Shown here piece by piece: positions 49,743 through 64,000 of a stretch of DNA of 64,000 nt. The position numbers and the translations under genes were made by a program. Origin of the DNA: Natronosporangium hydrolyticum (GTDB lineage: Bacteria > Actinomycetota > Actinomycetes > Mycobacteriales > Micromonosporaceae); NCBI RefSeq assembly GCF_016925615.1, contig NZ_CP070499.1, positions 1,426,001 through 1,490,000 of the forward strand, written 5' to 3'. Under the pieces are notes generated by a model, which was not told where the DNA came from, made no database searches, and worked only from the letters and a program-made list of their open reading frames with translations. Positions within the stretch are counted from its first letter, which is position 1. Every line of letters begins with the position of its first letter.

Positions 49743-51299
49743 GTGTCCGGTACGGGCTGGTTCCGGGGACGGGAGAACGTTTTGCAGAGCTTCTCGGACG
49801 TGTCGGAAAATTGCGAGTCGATATTCTCCCTGCTGGCGTCGGCGGCGGCCGATGCGCCGGACTCCTACGCGGTGCGCGATTCGGGCGGTCGCTGGACCTA
49901 CGTCGAGACCGCCAGCTACTCCGAGCGGTTCGCCGAGTGGCTCGACCAGCACGGGGTGCGCCCGGGCGACCGAGTCCTGGTGCAAGCGAAGAGCACCCGG
50001 GAGCTGGTGGCCATGTTCTTTGGGTGCGCTCGCCACGGCGCGACTTTCGTGCCGGTGAACCCCGCTATGCGGGAGTTCCAGCTTCGGGGGGTGCTGCGGA
50101 GTGCGCAGCCGCAGGCAGTCCTCGTGGCCCCGGATGGTCTCGAGGCGGTAGCCGCGCTGGCGCCTGGGGCCTACGACGCCTCGCAGGTGTGGCGGGAGGT
50201 CGAGGAGACTCCCGCCGACGGAGGATTGACGGCCGCGGCCACCCCGGATGACATCGCTGCGTTGATCTTCACTTCCGGGAGCACTGCCGAGCCGAAGGCA
50301 GTAGTGACCCCGCACCGGCAGGCGATCTTCGCTACCCGGGCGATTCAGGCAGTCCTCGACTATCGCCCGGACGACGTGGTGTTCTGTCGGTTCCCGATGT
50401 CCTGGGACTACGGCCTCTACAAGGTCCTACTCGCCACCGTGGGGCGCAGCGAGCTGGTGCTGGCCAGCGGCGAGTCTGACTTGTTGTTGTTGCCCAGGAT
50501 GCGGGAGACCGGGGTGACCATCGTCCCAGTGGTGCCGTCGCTGGCGACGATGATCGCCGCCTCGGCGCAGCGGGACAGCGGCCCACCGCCACCGGTTCGG
50601 ATGATCACAAACACCGGCGCGGCGCTGCCCGCCGCCACCATCGACGCGTTGCGGGAGGTATTCCCCGGAGTACGGGTGGTCCGGCAGTTCGGGCAGACCG
50701 AGTGTAAGCGGGTCTCGATCATGCCGCCGGCGGAGGACCAGCAACGGCCCGGGTCAGTGGGCCGGCCGCTACCTGGGACCGAGGTGATGATCCTCGACGA
50801 CGAAGGGCGGGAGGTACCGACCGGTGGGGTCGGCGAGATCGTGGTCCGTGGCCCGCATGTGATGCCCGGATACTGGCGGGCGCCGGAGCTCAGCGCGAAC
50901 ACCTTCCGGGTCGGCCCGGACCGATCCGGCCCACAACTGCACACCGGTGACTACGGCTGGCTGGATTCCGAGGGTTACCTTTACTTCGAGGGCCGACGGG
51001 ACGACATGTTCAAACGCAAGGGCATCCGGATGAGCACCCTTGAGATCGAAGCGGCCGTGATGGACATCCCCGAGGTTCACGCCGCCGCGGTCGTCCCTCC
51101 GAGCGAGAGCCGGGATCTGGCGCTCTACGTCGTCGCCGACCTGACCCCCAAGCGGGTGTTGTGGGAACTGTCCCGGCGGCTTGAGCCGGCCAAAGTGCCG
51201 GGGGTCTGCCGGGTGGTCGAGGAGCTCCCGCTGACTCCGCACGGCAAGAACTCCCGTGCCGACCTGGTGACGATGCTCGAAGGAGGGTCCGATGAGTAG
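49743..51299 (+). CDS. Beta-amino-acid:ACP ligase, VinN-like
   Basis: A protein of about 518 residues, also adenylate-forming: ALIFTSGSTAEPKAVVTPH, SWDYGLYKVLLATVGRSELVL, TNTGAALPAATIDAL, QFGQTECKRVSIM (A5, unusual Glu-Cys-Lys), HTGDYGWLDSEGYLYFEGRRDDMFKRKGIRMSTLEIE and PHGKNSRAD. The active-site stretch differs from the VinM-like protein. By position between the VinM-like and decarboxylase genes it corresponds to VinN, which loads (2S,3S)-3-methylaspartate through its beta-carboxyl onto the carrier. GTG 49743 or TTG 49782 (better GGGAG site) could be the start. It overlaps the decarboxylase gene by eight bases. Confidence 0.87.
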   Translation: MSGTGWFRGRENVLQSFSDVSENCESIFSLLASAAADAPDSYAVRDSGGRWTYVETASYSERFAEWLDQHGVRPGDRVLVQAKSTRELVAMFFGCARHGATFVPVNPAMREFQLRGVLRSAQPQAVLVAPDGLEAVAALAPGAYDASQVWREVEETPADGGLTAAATPDDIAALIFTSGSTAEPKAVVTPHRQAIFATRAIQAVLDYRPDDVVFCRFPMSWDYGLYKVLLATVGRSELVLASGESDLLLLPRMRETGVTIVPVVPSLATMIAASAQRDSGPPPPVRMITNTGAALPAATIDALREVFPGVRVVRQFGQTECKRVSIMPPAEDQQRPGSVGRPLPGTEVMILDDEGREVPTGGVGEIVVRGPHVMPGYWRAPELSANTFRVGPDRSGPQLHTGDYGWLDSEGYLYFEGRRDDMFKRKGIRMSTLEIEAAVMDIPEVHAAAVVPPSESRDLALYVVADLTPKRVLWELSRRLEPAKVPGVCRVVEELPLTPHGKNSRADLVTMLEGGSDE

Positions 51300-52515
51300 G
51301 AATTCGCAGCTTGCGAGGCGCTACGGCACTCCGACCTATATCTACGACCTCGACCAGGTGCGGCAGGCCCGGCGGGACCTGTTCGCCGCGCTGCCCGAGG
51401 CCGCCGACCTCTTCTACGCGATCAAGGCGAACCCGCATCCCGAGGTGGTGCGGGCCACCCGCGACGGTGAAGGACGGCGCTGTCGGGCCGAGATCAGCTC
51501 AACCGGCGAGTTGGCAGCTGCGTTGGAGGCTGGCTACGTTGCCTCCGAATGCCTCTACACCGGCCCCGGAAAGACAACCGCTGAGCTGCATGAGGTGATC
51601 GGGAGCGGAGTCGCTCTGTTCTCTGTAGAGTCCGAAGGCGACCTGCGACGGATTGGCCGGGTCGCGACGGCTCGTGGGGTGGTCGTTGACTGTCTCCTCC
51701 GGATCAACAGTGCTGCCGCCCGAGCATCGACCAGTATCCGGATGACCGGAGCGCCCTCCCAGTTCGGCTTCGACAGCGAGACGCTGGCCGAAGCGTTACC
51801 CCGGTTGCGGGAAGTGCCCGGAGCCCGCCTCACCGGTGCGCACTTCTTCCCGCTCAGCAACGCCACGGATGAGGCTAGCCTGGTCGGCGAGTTCCAGCAC
51901 ACCATCGCAGTCGCCGCCGACCTCGATCGGCAGCTGGCGCTACCGCTCAAGCTGGTGGACATTGGTGGTGGGTTCGCCGCGCCCTACGCCGTTCCCGGGC
52001 AACGGCCGCGATATGACAAGCTTCGCTCCGAACTGGAAGCGGCACTGGACATCCACTTTGCCCAATGGCGGGAGGGTAACCCGCGGGTCGCCGTCGAATC
52101 CGGCCGTTACCTTGTCGGTTCGGCCGGCACCTTGGTCTGCCAGGTGGTCAACGTCAAGGTCAGTCGGGGGCGAAGATTTGTAATCCTCGATGGCGGGATC
52201 AACTCGTTCGGTGGCATGTCCGGGCTGGGTCGACTACTTCCGCCCGCGGTGCGGGTAGCCGAGGACGCAGCTGTCGAACCGGCCACACTGGTAGGCCCGC
52301 TCTGTACCCCCGGCGACGTGATCGGCCGCGACGTGCCGCTCCCGGAGTTGACTGAGGGGGATCTGATCGAAATCCCGAACGCGGGCGCCTACGGAGTCAC
52401 CGCCAGCCTGCTCGCGTTCCTGGGGCGGCCCGCCCCGACCGAGGTATCGATCCGCGGTAACCGTGTTGTGTCAGTGTCCCGGTTGGAGCAGCAGCGGCGT
52501 TACGGAGTTCAATGA
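51292..52515 (+). CDS. PLP-dependent decarboxylase, fold type III, VinO-like
   Basis: A 407-residue member of the diaminopimelate/ornithine decarboxylase family. PLP Lys45 lies in FYAIKANPHPEV; AEISSTGELAAALEAG, VDIGGGFAAPY and the C-terminal GPLCTPGDVIGRDVPLPEL with NAGAYGVTAS complete the family signature. In the macrolactam set VinO removes the alpha-carboxyl from carrier-bound 3-methylaspartate to leave 3-aminoisobutyryl-ACP. The residues that recognise a second carboxyl or amino group in DAP decarboxylase are not obvious, which fits an ACP-bound substrate. Confidence 0.9.
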   Translation: MSRNSQLARRYGTPTYIYDLDQVRQARRDLFAALPEAADLFYAIKANPHPEVVRATRDGEGRRCRAEISSTGELAAALEAGYVASECLYTGPGKTTAELHEVIGSGVALFSVESEGDLRRIGRVATARGVVVDCLLRINSAAARASTSIRMTGAPSQFGFDSETLAEALPRLREVPGARLTGAHFFPLSNATDEASLVGEFQHTIAVAADLDRQLALPLKLVDIGGGFAAPYAVPGQRPRYDKLRSELEAALDIHFAQWREGNPRVAVESGRYLVGSAGTLVCQVVNVKVSRGRRFVILDGGINSFGGMSGLGRLLPPAVRVAEDAAVEPATLVGPLCTPGDVIGRDVPLPELTEGDLIEIPNAGAYGVTASLLAFLGRPAPTEVSIRGNRVVSVSRLEQQRRYGVQ

Positions 52516-52970
52516 CGGCTACGGAACGGTCGCTCCCGGAGCCGGAGCCGTGGCTGGCCGCGGTAGTGAGTTCGGTCGCCTCCGACGCACACACCTGGAA
52601 CCTGGTCTTTCTGCAACTCCTGCTGGAGGAGCTTGGGTGTCGGGTACGCAACCTCGGGCCGTGCGTACCAGCGCGGGAGCTCGTAGCCGAGTGCCACCGG
52701 GAACCGCCCGACCTAGTGGTGTTGAGCAGCGTGAATGGCCACGGTTACCGGGACGGCCTGGCGGCCGTTCGGGCGGTGCGCAGCGAGCCCGGGCTCACCA
52801 CCGTCCCGTTGGTGATCGGCGGAAAACTGGGAGTTGCGGGTCGCGTCGACTCGGCCGGACGCGAGGCCCTGATCGCCGCTGGCGCCGACGCGGTCTTCGA
52901 GGATGGGATCGACGCGATCACATCATTTTACCAGTTCGTCCGCTCGCTGCCGGAACGGGCCACGACGTGA
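52512..52970 (+). CDS. Glutamate mutase small (cobalamin-binding) subunit
   Basis: A 152-residue B12-binding domain protein. The motif is Asp25-x-His27-x-x-Asn (SDAHTWN) with His27 as the expected lower axial cobalt ligand; the usual Gly two positions later is Asn, as I recall for secondary-metabolism mutases such as those of nikkomycin clusters. LSSVNGHGYRDG and LVIGGKLG form the tail-binding pocket. With the next gene product it rearranges L-glutamate to 3-methylaspartate, the starter precursor. ATGA overlap with the decarboxylase gene. Confidence 0.92.
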   Translation: MTATERSLPEPEPWLAAVVSSVASDAHTWNLVFLQLLLEELGCRVRNLGPCVPARELVAECHREPPDLVVLSSVNGHGYRDGLAAVRAVRSEPGLTTVPLVIGGKLGVAGRVDSAGREALIAAGADAVFEDGIDAITSFYQFVRSLPERATT

Positions 52971-54364
52971 CCACCACCGGCGAGCTGCTCTCGACCGTAC
53001 GCCGACCGCCCGCCCGGCGAAGCTTCGGTGACTTCGTTCGCCGCGCCAACCACCGTGGCGAACTGGTGGTGCAGCCCCGGATGGGCTTTGGTGAGCCGGC
53101 CCGGATGCGGTCCGGACTCGCCGCCACCCGGGCTGCTGCGGCCACCACCGTCGGTACGATCACGGTGGACAGTTACACCCGGTTAGGCGAGCTGGCCGCG
53201 GCGGCAGAGTCGATCCGGACGGGTCAACTCCTCAACGGCTACCCGCTCGCCAGCCACCCGATCGACACCACCCGCGCGATGCTCGCCGGTATCGCGGGCG
53301 ACGGGTTTCCGGTCCAGGTCCGTCACGGGTCGGCGAACCCGCGGCACATCTTCGCCGCCTTGATCGCCGCCGGTCTCGACGCCACCGAAGGCGGGCCGGT
53401 ATCCTACTGCCTGCCGTACGGCCGGGTGCCGTTGGTGGATTCGGTCCGCCACTGGCGGGACTGCTGCGAACTCTTCGCCCGACTCCAGGACCGTGGTGTG
53501 GAGCCGCACCTCGAGACCTTCGCTGGATGCATGCTCGGGCAACTGTGCCCACCGAGCCAGCTGATCGCCCTCAGCGTGCTGGAAGCGATGTTCTTCCGGC
53601 AGCACGGGCTGCGCTGCGTCTCAGTGAGCTACGCCCAGCAGACCAACCAGGCGCAGGACCGGGAGGCGGTAGCCGCGCTGCGGCGGCTGTGCCGGCGGCT
53701 CCTGCCGGACCTGAACTGGCACGTGGTGATCTACGCGTACATGGGGGTGTACCCCACGTCGCCGTCGGGTGCCCGTCGGCTGCTGGCGCACGCTGCGGAG
53801 CTGGCGGCGGAGAGCGGCGCCGAGCGGTTGATCGTCAAAACGGTGGTCGAGGCGGTGCGGATCCCCACTATCGAGGAGAACCGTGACGCGCTCGAAGTAG
53901 CTGCGGCCACCGCCCGTGCCACCGCCCGGGTCGGCTCCGATGACGAGCCGGGGGCGGATTCGCAGATCTATCAGGAAGCGGTCGCCCTGATCGAGGCGGT
54001 GCTGGAGCTGGACACCGATGTCGGCGCCGCACTGCGGGTGGCATTCCTGCGGGGTTACCTCGACATCCCGTTCTGCCTCCACCCGGACAACCGTGGCCAG
54101 ACCCGGAGCTATCTCGACGATTCGGGGAGGTTGCGCTGGGCAGACATCGGCAAGTTGCCGTTGGGCACAGTCGTCGACGTTGGCCGTAGAGAGCGGGTCG
54201 ACTGCGCGACGTTGATGGCATCACTGTCCTATATGAGACAGAAATACGACGGTGCGTCGGGCTACCCCGGAGAGGTGCCCGAGCTGTCCGGTCCGGCGAG
54301 ACCGAAATCGAACCCGGCTCGGGTGCCGATTGGCGCCACAGCTGAAGAGGAGAGCCAGCCATGA
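52967..54364 (+). CDS. Glutamate mutase large (epsilon) subunit
   Basis: A 465-residue TIM-barrel mutase subunit of the GlmE/MutE family. LVVQPRMGFGEPARMRSGL, TVDSYTRLGEL, LNGYPLASHP, QVRHGSANPRHIF, EGGPVSYCLPYGRVPL and VKTVVEAVRIPTIEEN are family landmarks that bind substrate and the adenosyl group. A C-terminal extension of about 25 Pro/Ser/Glu-rich residues is not conserved. The GTG at 52967 overlaps the small-subunit stop; the larger open frame upstream is a shadow of that gene. The stop overlaps the P450 start. Confidence 0.93.
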   Translation: MTTTGELLSTVRRPPARRSFGDFVRRANHRGELVVQPRMGFGEPARMRSGLAATRAAAATTVGTITVDSYTRLGELAAAAESIRTGQLLNGYPLASHPIDTTRAMLAGIAGDGFPVQVRHGSANPRHIFAALIAAGLDATEGGPVSYCLPYGRVPLVDSVRHWRDCCELFARLQDRGVEPHLETFAGCMLGQLCPPSQLIALSVLEAMFFRQHGLRCVSVSYAQQTNQAQDREAVAALRRLCRRLLPDLNWHVVIYAYMGVYPTSPSGARRLLAHAAELAAESGAERLIVKTVVEAVRIPTIEENRDALEVAAATARATARVGSDDEPGADSQIYQEAVALIEAVLELDTDVGAALRVAFLRGYLDIPFCLHPDNRGQTRSYLDDSGRLRWADIGKLPLGTVVDVGRRERVDCATLMASLSYMRQKYDGASGYPGEVPELSGPARPKSNPARVPIGATAEEESQP

Positions 54365-55551
54365 CCACGCGAGCCGAACCACCGCGCGCATACCCGTTCG
54401 CGTTCCGGGAGGCAGAAGTATCTCCGAACTACGCCGAACTTCGCCGCGAGCAACCGGTCGCTTGGGTCAAGCTGCCTTATGGTGAACCCGGCTGGTTAGT
54501 GACCCGGTACGCGGATGTTCGGACCGTGATGACCGACCCGCGGTTCAGCCGCGCGATCGCGCAAGGGCTCGACCAGCCGCGGATGCGGGCCGAGAATATG
54601 AACGACGGCATTATGGGGATGGACCCGCCCGACCACAGCCGCCTGCGGTCACTGGTCGCCAAGGCCTTCACCGCGCGTCGGGTGGAGAAGCTGCGCGCGA
54701 ACGTGCAGCGGCTGGCCGACCGCCTCAGCGATGACATGCAGGCGCAGGGGCCGCCGTCCGACCTGGTCGAGCACTTCGCCCGGCCGCTGCCGGTCTCGGT
54801 CATCTGCGAGTTGCTCGGCGTGCCCTATGAGGACTACCCAATGTTCAGCCGTTGGACAGAGGCGTTCACCAATGAGCAGTCGGCGATGGCAGAGGTGATG
54901 ACCACCATCGGGCCCGAGATGGACCGGTATATGTCCCGCCTGATCGCCCAGCGGCGGGAGCGGCCCACCGACGACCTCCTGGGAGCGCTCGTCCGGGCGC
55001 GGGACGAAGGGGACAAACTAACCGAGACTGAATTGATCGACTTTACCGGTGCGGGCCTGCTGACCGCGGGAACTGAGACCGTTTCCGCCGGACTTCCCAG
55101 CATGATCTTCGTCCTGTCGCGGCGACCAGAAGCGTTGGCGCTGCTACGCGAAGAGCCCGACGTCATGCCGGGGGCCGTCGAAGAGCTGCTGCGATTTACC
55201 CCGATCAACACAGCGGCCATGTTCCCCCGCTACCCGCTGGAGGACGTGGAGCTGTCCGGCGTCACCGTGCGAGCCGGCGAGCCGGTACTGCCCTCGATCG
55301 CGGCGGCCAACCGGGACCCGGAGGTCTTCGACCGGCCCGACGAACTCGACCTGCGTCGCGCACGCAACCCGCACCTGACCTTCGGTCACGGCCCGCACCA
55401 CTGCGTCGGAGCTCAGCTGGCGCGAATCGAGCTCCAAGTGGCGCTGCGCACACTGCTCGACCGGTTCCCCCGGCTGCGGCTAGCAGATGGGGTGCGCTGG
55501 AGATTCGGTGTGGTCGTCCGGGGGCCGGCGACGATGCCGGTGACCTGGTGA
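54361..55551 (+). CDS. Cytochrome P450
   Basis: A 396-residue soluble bacterial P450. The I-helix oxygen-binding motif is LLTAGTETVSAG, the K-helix ExxR is in AVEELLRF, and the heme loop is FGHGPHHCVGAQLARIEL with Cys as the thiolate ligand. There is no fused reductase, so a ferredoxin partner is needed. Placement between the starter-unit genes and the PKS gene, with ATGA overlap to the mutase subunit, points to oxidation of the macrolactam ring. The position of oxidation cannot be predicted. Confidence 0.95.
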   Translation: MTTRAEPPRAYPFAFREAEVSPNYAELRREQPVAWVKLPYGEPGWLVTRYADVRTVMTDPRFSRAIAQGLDQPRMRAENMNDGIMGMDPPDHSRLRSLVAKAFTARRVEKLRANVQRLADRLSDDMQAQGPPSDLVEHFARPLPVSVICELLGVPYEDYPMFSRWTEAFTNEQSAMAEVMTTIGPEMDRYMSRLIAQRRERPTDDLLGALVRARDEGDKLTETELIDFTGAGLLTAGTETVSAGLPSMIFVLSRRPEALALLREEPDVMPGAVEELLRFTPINTAAMFPRYPLEDVELSGVTVRAGEPVLPSIAAANRDPEVFDRPDELDLRRARNPHLTFGHGPHHCVGAQLARIELQVALRTLLDRFPRLRLADGVRWRFGVVVRGPATMPVTW

Positions 55552-55624
55552 GCCGACCGGCTGGGTGAGCGAGATCGGCCGGCGCCGCCGACCGGCAGTG
55601 CCGCCATTTTCGGGTGTCAGGTAA

Positions 55625-55667
55625 GGGTCTGTAGGGGTCTGGTATGGGCATCGTCCCTGAATACGAT
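55625..55667 (+). promoter_or_regulatory. Tandem heptamers and possible promoter before PKS gene
   Basis: GGGTCTG occurs at 55625-55631 and again at 55635-55641, ten bases apart, and TACGAT at 55662-55667 could be a -10 box. Direct heptamer repeats with a helical-turn period are the form of SARP activator sites in actinomycete clusters. The 163-base gap holds nothing else. Confidence 0.35.
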
Positions 55668-55714
55668 TCGGTCTTGGCCATGCCATGTGTCGGACCAGAG
55701 AGTGGAGCGCTTCG

Positions 55715-64000
<8,286 letters not shown>

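Noticed and set aside
48030-51299. Possible NRPS module
   Set aside because: Two separate adenylation proteins without condensation or carrier domains are present; the gene set fits VinM/VinN-type stand-alone ligases better.
52463-52966. Upstream extension of the glutamate mutase large-subunit frame
   Set aside because: It is out-of-frame sequence of the small subunit; the GTG at 52967 overlaps the small-subunit stop and begins the conserved protein.

Overview
The window is GC-rich DNA from a filamentous actinomycete. Codon use, F420-type oxidoreductases, a class F sortase, CtaJ and DUF5130 proteins and an actinobacterial PKS cluster all fit, and a member of the Micromonosporaceae is my best guess (inference; no RNA gene is present to confirm it). 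I see no rRNA, tRNA, CRISPR array, insertion sequence or replication origin.

Region 1 (1-3.2 kb) holds an MFS transporter cut by the window edge, an MscS channel, an HNH endonuclease and a class F sortase with a membrane-anchored partner. Region 2 (3.45-17.5 kb) is one long plus-strand operon: a dipeptide-type ABC importer, HyuA/HyuB hydantoinase subunits, an amidohydrolase, an MDR reductase, a TIGR04076 protein, an LLM oxidoreductase and a kynurenine-formamidase-like hydrolase. Region 3 (17.5-18.7 kb) is a minus-strand pair of regulators, Lrp/AsnC and XRE-cupin. Region 4 (18.8-29.2 kb) is a divergent, tightly overlapped operon. It encodes tryptophan 2,3-dioxygenase, kynureninase, kynurenine 3-monooxygenase, 3-hydroxyanthranilate dioxygenase, ACMS decarboxylase and the whole 2-aminomuconate meta-cleavage route to pyruvate and acetyl-CoA. 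With the formamidase, this is a complete tryptophan mineralisation pathway. An amidase follows.

Region 5 (30.8-44.7 kb) is largely housekeeping: CtaJ-like and DUF5130 proteins, a large secreted subtilase, a Uma2 protein, PepN, a DUF1015 protein, RpiB, a GNAT acetyltransferase, small membrane proteins, a sulfotransferase and a decayed protease remnant. HNH, CtaJ, DUF5130, PepN and RpiB are neighbours in other actinobacteria, so regions 2-4 look like a catabolic block inserted into a conserved neighbourhood.

Region 6 (44.7 kb to the end) is the start of a macrolactam polyketide cluster of the vicenistatin/salinilactam type. A glutamate mutase pair makes 3-methylaspartate. A VinN-like ligase, a VinL-like carrier and a VinO-like decarboxylase turn it into a 3-aminoisobutyryl starter. 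A VinM-like ligase adds a protecting amino acid, a VinK-like acyltransferase loads the PKS and a VinJ-like peptidase removes the cap. A P450 and a type II thioesterase accompany them. The first PKS protein starts with a loading ACP, carries a full KS-AT-DH-KR-ACP module and runs off the window in a second module. That second module has extremely G/T-rich coding DNA and an AT domain lacking about 76 residues, including the catalytic histidine motif.
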